In this document: piece by piece, positions 10,211 through 22,262 of the stretch
How positions within the stretch are numbered: the stretch's first letter is position 1
Layout: every line of letters begins with the position of its first letter
Source: Triglochin maritima
Taxonomy: Eukaryota > Streptophyta > Magnoliopsida > Alismatales > Juncaginaceae
Reading direction: 5' to 3'
Length of the DNA stretch: 64,000 nucleotides
NCBI GenBank assembly: GCA_963682175.1
Contig: OY821791.1
Coordinates: 24,789,826-24,853,825, forward strand
The notes under the pieces: model-generated
Databases searched by the model: none
Told to the model about the DNA's origin: nothing
The model's input: the letters and a program-made list of their open reading frames with translations, nothing else
Translations under genes and position numbers: made by a program

Positions 10211-11828
10211 ATGGGTGAGAATGTAGTGGACCCGCCTAGGACTCTAAGGGATCGGTGCTACCCAACGATGGCTGCTCAGCCATCGTGCATCATTATGCCC
10301 ACAATACCGGGTCGCGACTTCGAACTGAAGGCACAATACATGAGTATGTTGCCCAAGTTCACCTCTAAGGAAGACCCATATCTCTTCCTTAGAGAATTTG
10401 AGGAAATCTGGTCCCTTATGCAATACCAGCATATCTCTGAGGAGACAGTGCGTCTTAAATTCGTGCCTCTAGCACTAAAGGACGACGCTAAGAAATGGCT
10501 ATATAGTCTAGCCGAAAGATCTATTAGGAGTTGGGCCGAGTTTGTTCAAGTGTTCTTAAAGAAATATTTCCCCAACCATAAGACTATTAGGATTAGGAAT
10601 GAAATTGTTGCATTCGTTCAATCTGAGAGTGAGTCATTCTATTCCTATTTAGAAAGATTTAAGAGCATGTTGATGCAATGCCCTCATCATGGAATTCCAA
10701 GATGGCAATTGTGCCAAATTATTTATGAGGGATTGACACCTACATCTAGGGTTATGATAGAATCTGTAAGCCAAGGAAACTTCATGTCAAAAAATGAGAA
10801 TGATGCTTGGACTTTTCTTGAGGATTTAGCCGAAAATTGTATGCAATGGGACAATGCTAGAGCACCGAATAATCCGAGTATTGGATCTAGAATAGCAAGT
10901 CAACCGAAACCAGGTGTCTTAGCTGTAGATGCTACTGCGGCTGCTGAAGCAAAACTAGCTACCCTTATGCGTAGAATGGAAAGTCTAGAGCTAAAAACCC
11001 GACCCCTAGTGAATCAAACATTTTCTATCCCTTGCTCTAGATGTGGTCAAACTGGTCATATAATGGAGGATTGTGCGGACTTGGAACAAGTTAATGCCGC
11101 ATTTAACCATTCTAGAAATGACCCATACGCATCAACCTATAACCCGGGTTGGCGTAATCATCCCAATCTTTCATGGAACAACAAAGTCAACCTCCTAGAC
11201 AACAACCAAACCCGTATAACCAAAATAATACATCATCTGGGTTTAGTAACAATGGAGATTATGATGTTAGATTGACAAGCTTGGAAAATTTGGTTAAAAC
11301 TTTTATGCAAACAACCACCCAATCCTTCGAAAGGCTAGAAACACAAGTCAGCCAACTAGCACAAATAGTAGGTGAAAGAGAAAATGGTCAGTTTCCAAGT
11401 CAACCTGAGGTGAATCCAAGATCTAATAATCAATATCAGCCCTATCAATCACCTCTAGGAAGTAACAACCCTAGACCGGTTCAAATGGTTCATGAGGAGG
11501 GACTGTTCCAACAAATAAATGCAGTTGTTTCATTACAGTCCGGAAAACAAGTTGATAACAATGTGGTCAATCCTAGAGCTCCTAATCAATCTAGCCGTCA
11601 AGCACCCACATGTGACCTAACCATTGAACCTGAAGTCCGATTTGAAAAGCCCAACCCACCTACTCAACCTGAACCTATAGCTCAACCTGAGCGAGTCTAT
11701 GTTCCTAAAGCCCCATTCCCCAATAGACTCAAGAAGAACTAAAGTGCACAAAAGGAGAAAATCTTGGAAGTATTTAAGAAAGTTAAGGTGAATATTCCAC
11801 TCCTAGTTATGATTCAACAAATACCTGC
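10211..11828 (+). pseudogene. E3 gag (Athila-type Gag with CCHC knuckle), frameshifted
   Basis: The frame from ATG 10211 holds the Retrotrans_gag core at about residues 50-185 (LFLREFEEIWSLM, VPLALKDDAKKWLYSL, VFLKKYFPNHKTIRIRNEI, CPHHGIPRWQLCQIIYEGL), a linker, and a zinc knuckle CSRCGQTGHIMEDC at residues 275-288. Near 11170, after WRNHPNLSWNN, the frame shifts; the continuation in the next frame has a coiled SLENLVKTFMQTTTQSFERLETQ segment and a Pro/Gln-rich tail ending FPNRLKKN. A stop at 11740-11742 then precedes EKILEVFKKVKVNIPLL, the usual run-up to the Athila protease. E5 cuts the frame at 11829. The Gag would form the particle; family A elements lacking a capsid could use such a Gag. 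Confidence 0.9.
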
Positions 11829-13379
11829 TGATTGATCGTTTTGTATTAACCGCAAGTGCACGATCGCGTTGAAGCGGTGGCAAATACGAGTCGTACACTG
11901 GGAGGTGTGTCGACGATTGGTTTGTTCAAATGCGAGCGGTAAAAAGAAGGAGAGAAAGGTTGGTTACACTAAACTACACTAAGATGGAAAAAGGAAATGA
12001 AGATAAGCAATAAAACTAAGCCCCATAGGGGGTAGAGAAATAATGTGAATATGAAGATGTGTGTGTGTATTCAATTAAGCTCCTCACAACATGTAGTGCA
12101 TGAAATCATAAAACTACATTCAACTTTGCCAACACATGAATTAACATAAGACTACATCATTAAAACATACAAGACAATAATTGGAATGATGCTAAATGAA
12201 CTCAAGTATAAAGACTAGACCCTACTATGCCTCCACATGAATTAAGATAAGACTACATCATTAAAACATACAAGACATTAGCTAAGGTAAAGGCAACAAG
12301 AGCACATACACTACAAATTGTGTTTCCAATATTAACTTCATCCATATCCTAACCTTATCATTCCCCATAAAATAGGTCCACTAATCAAAGCATAAGCTAA
12401 GCTTCATTCAAGAGCATTAGCATATCAAAGATAAAAGTGAAAAACTCATTAGATGGTTATGGAAATCATATAAAGCTCAAGGGATAAAAATAACACACAC
12501 TTAATACACTACATGATTATATCACATATTTCTCCACCCCCCAAATGGGGATGGAACTACTCACACATCATTACACTAACTATATTAACAAAAGAAAGCA
12601 TAATACTGAAATGAAAGTTAACTAAGAAAGCAAGAAGTATTTAAGAAGCTTAAAAGGAAAGACTAAACAAACATGCACAAATTAAAAGACAAGATTAAAA
12701 GAAACTAGAAGAATTATTTTATTAACAAATGACTCACATTGAAGGTAGCATACTTCTTCACCTTGAGTTTTTGCTTCAAGGCTCACTCCTTAGTAGAGAA
12801 TGCCCCCAAGAAATGGGTAATTACAAAAGAAGGTGAAGAGATCTATTTATAGCCATAGAAAAATGTAATCCGGCACAATCCCCCGATGTGGAACTAAATG
12901 AATACCAGAAATGAACTAAATACACACTAATACGTAACCCAGAGAAATCTTAGCGGATTTGGGTCCAAAGTGACCGCCAATTCGCGGTCTTGGACCGTTA
13001 TTTAGCGGTCTACAGTGTTTTGATTGGTCTGGATTTACTTGTGGGCTTTTCTGGAAGGCTTTATTTGTCTTTGATGCATCTACTTCGCTTGTTAGAGCTC
13101 CGACCCGAATAGAATTGCCAAAATACACCCCATGATGGTGTGAAGTATTCTTGTTTGCTCATTAGGTCCTTTGGTCTTACATTCAGGTCCTTCTCCCTTG
13201 CATCTTAGTCCCCAGGTCTCACGATTAAGTCATTTTTCCAGATTTTGAGTCCTTTCATGGCTCTTCTCTTCAAACCTCTTTATTTCTGAAATTCAAACAT
13301 AAAACTTGTCACGTAGCATTGCTTAGGTGTAAGATAATGGATATAAGATACAAATATAAGAATGAAATGATGTCAATCA
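11829..13379 (-). repeat. E5 3' LTR
   Basis: 1551 bp, pairs with 17631-19166. TATA (12843-12851) and USE-like (12884-12894) keep the 32-nt gap. It carries two close copies of an ACATGAATTAA..AAGACTACATC module (about 12128-12175 and 12235-12282). Confidence 0.93.
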
Positions 13380-14981
13380 AATACCCCCACACCTATGTTT
13401 TTGCTAGTCCCGAGCAAAACAAAGAAAGAGAAAAACAAACGAGAAACAAGAAATCCTAACTAACTTTCGTAGGAATCACGGTTGCACTTAGCACGTGCAA
13501 CAAGCCATTAAACCTCCTTGGTGCCAAGGAGGAGGAGTGTTGTCTCCTGTGGGTTTTCAGCGGATATACCCACAAAATCCGAACAAGATGCATTATTCAA
13601 TCTAGACCTCGATTCGTTGGACAAATTTTGTCGATCAATGGACGCGGTAATGCTATGGACCGACTCTATATAGGTGATCAGTCCACACCTAGCCTAATGA
13701 ACCATTCGTGCAAGTTAAATAGGAAATTAAGTGAAGGACATGGACAACCTCAACATCCTCAAGTGATACAAAGTGTAAAATCCATTAAGGTTCTTATTTG
13801 CATTACCATTTTTTTCTTCTTTTTCTTTTTATTAGTTGGAGCTTCATTCTCTCAGGGTCAGGTTTCGTGCATCATTGCCCATGAGGACTTACACTATCAC
13901 GTACACCTTTCCCCAAATCTCCACATAGGGCAATCCCTACCACCCGTGTAACAGGAGTTCGGTCGGTGCATCCCAAGTCAGATGACTCGAAAGCACCAGG
14001 CACAAAGTCCCCTCAGACCTACTTTCTCGAGTGATAGGAGCCGTGCGAGAAGAGAGAACACCTACTCACTTATTTCTTATCTACACATGAAGCAAAATCC
14101 CTACACTAATGTCTCACAACAAGATTTAGAGGGTCCTTGACTACCACAAACTTCCTTAAGTTAACAGACACGAATTATTGACTCACTAGGTTCAGGGTGG
14201 ACTTCATTAAATGTTTGAGCACTGAAACCCTATGATTACTCACCCCCAAAGGAAAATTGGGGTGCATCCTAATGACTCGATAAATCCTAAAGCCACTGTA
14301 CAAGATATCATAATGCATCAAGTTCAAGAAAATTTGGGAGCTTTCTTTTTACTTTGCCTCTCAACGGTTTTGCACATGCTAAACACATGCAAAACCCACA
14401 AAACATTTTCTTTCGCAACACATGAAGATTTTGAAAGAAATGTGAAAATTTTAAAGCACTAGGCAAGCAAAAGAAGACAAGTCACCCAAGGATCATGGCA
14501 AGCAGATATATCGATATTAAATGCAGCACACTAACATGACCCTAAAAATGCAAACAAAAGAAAACAAAATCAAAAGAAAAGACTCGACTATGTACACACG
14601 TAAAACACCCCCCACACCTACTTCATGCATTGTCATCAATGAATGCGAGCAAAATACTAGATGGAGTTATGCATGAAAAAGGAGAGATCTCCCCAACATG
14701 AAGTACAAAAGGAAGTTCAAGGTCATGTTGATGGACACAAACCCTAATTCCCTCAAAACCTGTGAGATGCTAAAGAAAGGATGCAAATACATGAAAGAAA
14801 TGGAGCCAAAATACATAAAGGTTGGGGCTCACAACGATCGATGCTCACTGAAGGAGTCTTTTATTGTACTTTCTTTTTTTCTTTTTTTTCTTTTTTTCTT
14901 TTTTTTATATATAACTATGTACAAACATAAGTTCCCATCTTCATTTGTCAAAAGACATCAAATGGGAACCTCAAGAGTGGG
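13380..14981 (-). other. E5 3' region with polypurine tract and hairpin
   Basis: No gene. The polypurine tract (AGGTGTGGGGGTATT on the minus strand) abuts the LTR. A hairpin at 13513-13532 and long pyrimidine runs (14872-14907) lie in it. It is conserved with E2, E6, E9 and E10. Confidence 0.75.
13513..13532 (-). other. 3' hairpin of E5
   Basis: Sense strand: stem CCTCCTTG and CAAGGAGG around loop GCAC. It is the only copy whose loop is not GNRA. Confidence 0.6.
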
Positions 14982-16493
14982 TCAATGCACTTGGAAAGGG
15001 AACATGACACCACGCGGGGCAAGAATACGCATGTGTGGGCCCCCTTCACAAAGAGCACCAGATGAAATGAGAGGTTAATGAATTGGACGCAAAGGCGTCT
15101 CATTCAAATGATCAAACTGAAAGAGCTTGAACCTCTCAAGAGTTTGGGAAATGAAGGGCAACGGAAGAAGAGTTTCTCCCGTTGTGTTGCTGAAGTTATG
15201 ATCGTCAATCCAAACTCTCCAACCAACAGGCTGGTGCGTCGGAACGAGGTCAAGAACCTCGTTAGGCATGTCCGACACACCAGGCGAACAAACAGTGGGC
15301 CTCATACCCAAGGTATCCTCCAAGGAACTCCTAATACCCTCATGAGCAATGTAGTTGTTTGATGTTCCATCATTTCCAAGATGATCAGGAACAATAGTGA
15401 GAGGCAAACTCTCAACAGGTTGTTTGAAATTGAGGGTACTAGGGAGCTCTTGCTCCACCAGAGGTGAGTCCTTCAGAGGCACAATATGAAGATCATGTGG
15501 CTCAAGGGCCACGGGACAAAAAGATAAGGGACAATCCTGTGCCGAATCATAATGAAGTTGGTCCAAGTTATTCTCAATTTGAATCGAATCCTCCACTAAG
15601 TGATCGTTAATTGAAACCCCAAGTCCCTCAGACTGACTACGAGTTTGACTTTGAAAGGTTGTGCTTTGAATTTGTGGATGTGGTGGTGGTTCGATATCAA
15701 AAGATGAATCCTCATGTTGACAAGAAATGTTATCCTCCTCACGTTCATGGAATTGTTGTGTCATTTGACTCACTTGCATTTCCATATTTTGCAAGGAATT
15801 CTAGTTCGACTTCAATAAAGTTTGAGTGGTTTCCATGAACGTTTGGAGGGTTTGTTTTAAGGAATCAAATTTGGGGTCAACAGTGAGGTCCAAGTGAGAG
15901 ATTGGGAAATTTTGGGGTTGGGTGTTGATGGGCTGAGAATGAGTCAAATGATTTGAAGTGGGGTGTTGGTAGAATTCTGGGTATTCGGGAGGAGGATACG
16001 GGGGTGAAAATGAGGTATAAGAATTTGGATAAGAATTGTCTCCCCACGAATTCATCACTCTCGGGTTGTACGCGGATGCGTAATGGTCACATTGAGCATT
16101 TTGGGAAAAGGTATGCTCATACTCAGGCTCAGGCGGAACATAAGGACATTCCCCGATAACATGACCACTCAACCCACAACAGTCGCACGGTACGGCTACT
16201 GGAGCCACCGGTGCACTCATGTTGTCTGCCATACGCATGAAAGAGGCCAAAGTTTGTTGTAATGTCTCAGTTTGTTGACCAGCATATGATCCGACATAAC
16301 TAGATTGTGGTCTAGCAGTCAGTGCCTCTCTCATGTTACCCCTATATGAAGATTGCTCAGTCGCACAATGAAGATTATCCCAACCATACGGGGTGTTCGT
16401 CTGAGCCACCACCGGTTGCATGGGTCCGGAATACCAGGAAGAATTGTCCTGGTCCCAACAATGATATGGATGGTCGCCCATGTAACCATCCAT
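14982..16493 (-). pseudogene. E5 family A ORF, 503 codons, one frame with two stops
   Basis: ATG at 16493 begins MDGYMGDHPYHCWDQ. The whole frame to the natural stop (14982-14984) stays open except TAG at 15801-15803 and TAA at 15075-15077, so it shows the family protein best. CCHC knuckle CDCCGLSGHVIGEC at residues 103-116; Tyr/Pro-rich segment (PPYPPPEYPEFYQHP); amphipathic stretch with MEMQVSQMTQQFHERE; acidic segment; then the conserved C-terminal half with CPVALEPHDLH, PDHLGNDGTSNN, GWRVWIDDHNF and GETLLPLP. I recognise no domain after the knuckle region. The N-terminus has no Retrotrans_gag core. An RNA-binding, Gag-derived role is inferred. An in-frame GTG at 16523 is less likely as the start because the ATG is shared with E6 and E10. 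Confidence 0.85.
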
Positions 16494-17606
16494 GTCAACA
16501 AACAACTCTCGAGTCGACCACACTCACCACCACTAGACTAAGCTCGCAAAAAGTGCTTGACTCGACCCTAAAATGCTACCAGAGAGTGTAAAGGGGAGGA
16601 GACTAAAACGTAGAAGTAGGTGAGAAGAAGATGACTCAGAGGAGAAGGGAAGAATCCCTAAAGCTAGCGTTGGTGAAGGGATCAGGTAGAAGCCTAACTA
16701 GCAAGCACGGCTCAAACAATGTAAAGCAATGGGCCCTTAGGCTAGACGACGCCTAACTTCGAGGTCACTAGCCTCGACACGCCTCACCTCCCTACAACGA
16801 GGACCACAATGCCCAGCAAGTGATACCAGATCCAGAGATCCAGTACCTCCTACTATCGACAAGGTAGGCAACGTTGATCAGGTCATGGCGGTCTCAACTA
16901 GATTACTCTCCTAGTGCGTCCAAAATCCTAGGGCCAATGTCTACTTGCTTTTAGTTAAGGCGTGATTACGAGTGATTTTTGGGGCCAAGGAAAGGATGAT
17001 GAAATCCCCCACCTTATCTTTTATGGGACAACCCCTCCTTAGTAGCGTTTTGATCTTAAATCTAGCAATCAATTGCTCCAATCAAAGGCTCACTCACTCT
17101 TGTCCTGATGCAATTCCTACTAACTAATGCATGGGCATACGAGATGCATGAATGAGTGTAGGAAATTACGTACCTCACGCCAGCGCTCAACAACTGAAAA
17201 TAAGGCTAAAAGAAAAGACAACTATATGCCTAAGTAATTACATGATGCGTGACCTAAACAAGTAAGAACGTCTAGTCTTTTGCTTTGGATTTTAGGGCCA
17301 AGTTGATTAATGGGGGAGTGATTAATGATCTGGGATCAAACTAGAAGTCACAGCATGCAAAATAGGGCTCCCAGATAATGAAAGTGAAGCAATAAACCAC
17401 CAGAAGAAAATGAAAGCAGGAAGACCTCACCAGGCCGCCAATTGGCGGTCCCAGACCGCTGATTGGCGGTCCCTTTTGAAGTGTTGGTGCTCCAACTCTT
17501 CCAGTAGCCTCACCGTGAGCTCTAGGATCCCTGAGACTAAGAAAAACTGGAAACAAAAAATTAAAAACCCCTAGAATCGTCCAAACCAACGTCTGGACAG
17601 AGCACC
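16494..17606 (-). other. E5 leader
   Basis: Non-coding. Holds the conserved box (about 16924-17040), the stem-loop 17328-17376 and a CCGCCAATTGGCGG palindrome at 17435-17448. Confidence 0.75.
17328..17376 (-). other. E5 leader stem-loop with GCATGC loop
   Basis: Arms ATCTGGGATC and GCTCCCAGAT (one mismatch) enclose GCATGC at 17353-17358. Same place and loop motif as in E2 and E11. Confidence 0.6.
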
Positions 17607-17624
17607 TCCCCGGCAACGACGCCA
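17607..17624 (-). other. E5 primer-binding site (tRNA-Asp type)
   Basis: Sense TGGCGTCGTTGCCGGGGA, one change from the perfect tRNA-Asp complement, six bases from the LTR. Confidence 0.93.
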
Positions 17625-17630
17625 AAAAAT

Positions 17631-19166
17631 TGATTGATCGTTTTATATTAACCGCAAGTGCACGGCCGCGTTGAAGCGGTGACAAATATGGGTCATCCAC
17701 TGGGAGGTGTGTCGACGATTGGTTTGTTCGAAGGCGAGAGGTAAAAAGAAGGAGAGAAAGGTTGGTTACACTAAACTACACTAAGATGCAATAAGGAAAT
17801 GAAGATAAGCAATAAAACTAAGCCCCATAGGGGGTAGAGAAATAATGTGAATATGAAGATGTGTGTGTGTGTTCAATTAAGCTCCTTACAACATGTAGTG
17901 CATGAAATCATAAAACTACATCCAACTTTGCCACCACATGAATTAAGATAAGACTACATCATTAAAACATACAAGACAATAATTGGAATGAAGCTAAATG
18001 AACTCAAGTATAAAGACTAGACCCTACTATGCCTCCACATGAATTAAGATAAGACTACATCATTAAAACATACAAGACATTAGCTAAGGTAAAGGCAACA
18101 AGAGCACATACACTACAAATTGTGTTTCCAATATTAACTTCATCCATATCCTAACCTTATCATTCCCCATAAAATAGGTCCACTAATCAAAGCATAAGCT
18201 AAGCTTCATTCAATAGCATTAGCATATCAAAGATAAAAGTGAAAACCCCATTAAATGGTTATGGAAATCATATAAAGCTCAAGGGATAAAGATAACACAC
18301 ACTTAATACACTACATGATTATATCACATATTTCTCCACCCCCAAATGGGGATGGAACTACTCACACATCATTACACTAACTATATTAAGAAAAGAAAGC
18401 ATAATACGGAAATGAAAGTTAACTAAGAAAGCAAGAAGTATTAAAGAAGCTTAAAAGGAAAGGAAAGACTAAACAAACATCCACAAATTAAAAGACAAGA
18501 TTAAAAGAAACTAGAAAAATTATTTTATCAACAAATGACTCACATTGAAAGTAGCATTCTTCTCCACCTTGAGTTTTTGCTTCAAGGCTCACTCCTTAGT
18601 AGAGAGAATGCCACCAAGCAATGGGTAATTACAATAGAAGGTAAAGAGTTCTATTTATAGCCATAGAGAAAGGTAATCCGGGACAATCCCCCGATGTGGG
18701 ACTAAACGAATACCAGAAATGAACTAAATACACACTAATGCGTAACCCAGAGAAATCTTAACGGATTTGGGCCCAAAGTCACCGCTAATTAGCGGTCTAC
18801 AGTGTTTTGATTGGTCTGGATTTACTTGTGGGCTTTTCTGGAAGGCTTTATTTGTCTTTGATGCATCTACTTTGCTTGTTGGAGATCCGACCCGAATAGA
18901 ATTGCCAAAATACACCCCGTGATGGTGTGAAGTATTCTTGTTTTCTCATTAGGTCCTTTGGTCTTACATTCAGGTCCTTCTCCCTTGCATCTTAGTCCCC
19001 AGGTCTCACGATTAAGTCCATTTTCCTACTTTTGAGTCCTTTCATGGCTCTTCTCTTCAAACCTCTTTATTTCTGAAATTCAAACATAAAACTCGTCACA
19101 TAGCATTGCTTAGGTGTAAGATAGTGGATATAAGATACAAATATAAGCATGAAATAATGTCAATCA
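17631..19166 (-). repeat. E5 5' LTR
   Basis: 1536 bp. TATA at 18651-18659 and an exact USE at 18692-18702 on the minus strand, 32 nt apart. Confidence 0.93.
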
Positions 19167-19171
19167 CCTGC

Positions 19172-19967
19172 TTATGCTAAATTCTTAAAGGATCTGTGCA
19201 CTAAGAAGAGAAAAACGAGCGTACCAAAGAGGGCATTCTTAACTGCAAACATAAGCTCTATTCTGTCCAACTCATCTCCTATAAAGTATAAGGACCCTGG
19301 GTGTCGCACAATTTCATGTGTCATAGGAGATACTTTTATCAACAAAGCCCTTCTAGACCTTGGTGCTAGTGTTAACTTACTCCCGTACTCTGTCTATGAG
19401 CAACTAAACCTTGGTCCACTAAAACCCTCTAAGACAACCCTTCAATTTGCTGATTGCTCTATTAAGAAACCAAGAGGTATAGTAGAGGATGTTTTGATTA
19501 AGATCGGTGACTTCATTTACCCAGTGGATTTTGTCGTTCTAGACACTGAACATGTTGTCAATCCAAAGAGACAAATCCCTGTAATACTAGGCAGACCCTT
19601 TTTAGCCACTTCTGAAGCTTTGATAAATTGTCGAAATGGGCTCATGCAACTATCTTTTGGAAACTTAAAAGCTGAATTTAATATCTTTCATGTTGATAGT
19701 GAACCAGAAATAGTATGCAATCAAAGTGATGTTGTGATGAGATCGTGTATCTATATGATTTCTGAATCAAATAAATCATCACAAAATCAAAAAGAAAGTG
19801 AGAAAAGGGGGAGAAATTCATCTACCCAACCACCATCACTCGAGCAAATAAGAGAACCAACACATGTGAGAGGTGTGGAATCTTTACCTCAGGGCAACAT
19901 GGGGAACAATTCAACTAGATACATGCACCAACATGGTGACATTCAATCCAGTTCTTACTATGGTTGA
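19172..19967 (+). pseudogene. E3 aspartic protease and end of the frame
   Basis: Resumes the E3 frame after E5. Early codons read AKFLKDLCTKKRK (usual Athila linker). The protease active-site motif LLDLGASVNLLP is present, followed by IPVILGRPFLATSEALI, a canonical second protease block. The protease would cut Gag. The tail (about residues 90-157 of the frame beginning 19494) is low-complexity and ends at a stop at 19965-19967 with no RT after it. I see only small defects here; it is a pseudogene because it is separated from gag by E5 and by the gag frameshift. Confidence 0.88.
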
Positions 19968-21056
19968 CTCTGAGCAAATTCAATCCCTCTACCGCAAGTT
20001 GACTCAGGTAATAAGTGCATTTGCTTTATCTTTGCATACATTGTGGAGAATGCATGATTTAGGCGTGGGGTGTGTTTATCTATCTATCTATCTATATATA
20101 TTCTGTTCGTTTAAAAAAATAAAAATAAAAAAATTCAATGCTCCATGACATAGCATAAGATTGAACTGCCAAAACACGTGTACAAATTGCACTGAGTTTT
20201 TGTTCTTTATTATATAGTTCTGCTTGTAGAAATGATGACATAAATCTAAGTTCCAAAGAAATAACCCATTACCCTTTAAGACATGTATGCACTTAAATTG
20301 GATGAATCAAATCTTTGAAGTGGTTGATAAAAAGCAGCGGTTGAGGAAAATATACCGGGAAATGTGGACTTCTGATAAGAATTAAGCCTTGAGGAAAATA
20401 ATAAAGGAATAAAAGTGAGGAAACCACATCTTGCAAAATGATTACAAAAACCCAAACCTTTGAGTCACTTGTCCGTAGGGGTATCTTAAAACCCAGTAAC
20501 TTGAGCCTGCCAGCTCGGGATTATCGACCAAACTGGCTACACGAATGCAAAAGAGGGTAAAAGTGTCAGAAAAAGCAAATGTGTTGAATCACGGAAAAAA
20601 ATATACTCAAGGCCCAAAGTTAGAAGAATGATCCATGCCATGGTTGATCCGAATGATACTTCACCACCAGAGGAGGCGTGCAAAATAATTTAAGTGATAA
20701 CATGTGTAGAAGGGTTAGTGGTGTGAATATTGGAGGAATGAAGACAAAGTCAGAATTTTTCTTATGAGTTAGATTTATATAATGAGCATGCAAGAATTCT
20801 AAGTGAGATGTATAAGGTTGAGGTGGAGATATTGAGAGTTATTAATGAAATATTGAATTAAGACTTTGTGGGTGTGTCAACTAAAAACCCTCACGAGACA
20901 AAACTCTTCCTCTAAGGAAACTTAGGGGTTTAAAGGCTTGTTTCACATGCTAAGTGCAACCGTGATTCCTACGAAAGTGAGTTAGGATTTCCCTGTTTTC
21001 ATTTTTCTTATATTCTGTTTTGATCGGGACTAGCAAAATCTAGGTGTGGGGGTATT
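19968..21056 (+). other. E3 3' region
   Basis: About 1.1 kb with no gene and no trace of RT, RNase H or integrase. Contains a (TCTA)n tract near 20077-20097, a hairpin at 20909-20928 and a polypurine tract GGTGTGGGGGTATT just before the LTR. Its last 150 bp match the same region in family A. Confidence 0.75.
20909..20928 (+). other. 3' hairpin of E3 with GAAA loop
   Basis: Stem CCTCTAAG and CTTAGGGG around GAAA. Compared with family A (CCTCCTTG and CAAGGAGG) several base pairs differ on both sides, keeping pairing. Confidence 0.65.
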
Positions 21057-22257
21057 TGATGCATTGCATACATTGCATCATATGTCTTTCATTTAGATTA
21101 ATTTTATATCAATAAATGCTACTAAGGTATGTGTTTAGTCTTATTTACAGAATACAGGGACCTGAATGCAAATTACCCATATCCCGAGCATAAACGCGTG
21201 CAAGAGACTCATTTCTGTCATAAAGACCAAGTTCAAAATTATCGGGATTCAAATGGAAGTTCATCCAAGCATAAAAGCATTCAAAGACCTAATTACAAAA
21301 AAGTCAAGGACTTAAGCACAAAAGTAGCCAGGACCTAATTGCAAAAGCCACGGACCCGACTGCAAATTAAATTTCCAAAATATTATTTTGGAGAAGTTCT
21401 AAAGAAAAATCAATTTGGATCTCCAAATATATGAAGAAATAAATTCGGAGCTCAAAAGAAAGGAAAGAAATCAATCCAGACGCTCAAAGGACATTTAAAT
21501 CATACCATAAACACACAGGAAAAAGCCGGATCGAATCTGAGCCAAAAAGGTGGCGATTCTGCCGCACCCCATGTACAAAATGTGGCGGCTTAGCCGCACA
21601 AAAGTCGATCCGTGCGCTCAAATTTTTACCAATGCTGTATTGACGCGTGTACTTTTCTTTTATGTATTGGGATCCCCGGTTGAGGCTATAAATAAGGCCG
21701 AATCATGTATTGAAAGGAGTCTTAGTTTTTATTTCCATACTTTAGTAATAAAATTCTGTTGGTTTATTTTTGTGTTTTTAGTTTTCTTTTGTAGTTTCTC
21801 TAGGACCCCTTCTCCTTCCCTCCATCCACGAGTTTCTAACTCTCTCCAAAGGGTGGGGGTGATGGATTTAGGGTGATGAGAAGAAGAATGATGTTATTAT
21901 TTTAATTTCGTGTTAGTATATTTTGATTACTTGAGTTTATGTTGAATCATTTATCGTGTAATGCTTTATAACTAATGTGATTTATTATAAGTTTCAGATT
22001 TCTCTAAACAAAACCCGACATCTAAACCTCCACCCGCTGGACCCCCATCCATATTTGCTTTATTTTCTTTTTAATTTTATTGTTCTTGCTTTAGATAATT
22101 AAAAACCAAAAATCTCAAACCAAACTTATTTCACTCTCTTTCTTTCCTAAATCGAAAATCACAAAAATAACAATATCTCTCCCTCCTTGTGATCGACCTG
22201 TACTTGCCATGTCTTCATTGACGTCGTGCACTTGCGGTATAAATTAAATTCTCATAA
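21057..22257 (+). repeat. E3 3' LTR
   Basis: 1201 bp, starts TGATGCATTGC, ends TCATAA, followed by TSD GTGTA. Retains the 200 bp missing from the 5' LTR. Confidence 0.92.
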
Positions 22258-22262
22258 GTGTA

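Larger units (their letters stand above)
11829..19166 (-). mobile_element. E5: best preserved copy of non-autonomous family A
   Basis: 7338 bp, ends TGATTGATCG and GTCAATCA, TSD CCTGC at 11824-11828 and 19167-19171. In element order (reverse strand): LTR 17631-19166, primer site 17607-17624, leader, ORF 16493-14982, 3' region, polypurine tract at about 13380-13393, LTR 11829-13379. The two LTRs are very alike by eye, fitting a recent insertion and its innermost place in the nest. Confidence 0.94.
6573..22257 (+). mobile_element. E3: Athila-type element with gag and protease only (contains E4, E5)
   Basis: Starts TGATGCATTGC; the 5' LTR ends TCATCA and the 3' LTR TCATAA. TSD GTGTA. LTRs 6573-7571 and 21057-22257, primer site 7578-7595, leader with the E4 scrap, gag from 10211, protease 19172-19967, then 1.1 kb of non-coding DNA and a polypurine tract. 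No RT, RNase H or integrase between protease and 3' LTR. Without E5 and E4 it would be about 7 kb. Confidence 0.9.

Noticed and set aside
14872..14907. Long T/C run in the E5 3' region as a regulatory tract
   Set aside because: Length varies freely between copies (5587, 30713, 43585, 59540); likely slippage.
20077..20100. (TCTA)n microsatellite
   Set aside because: Ordinary short tandem repeat in the E3 3' region.
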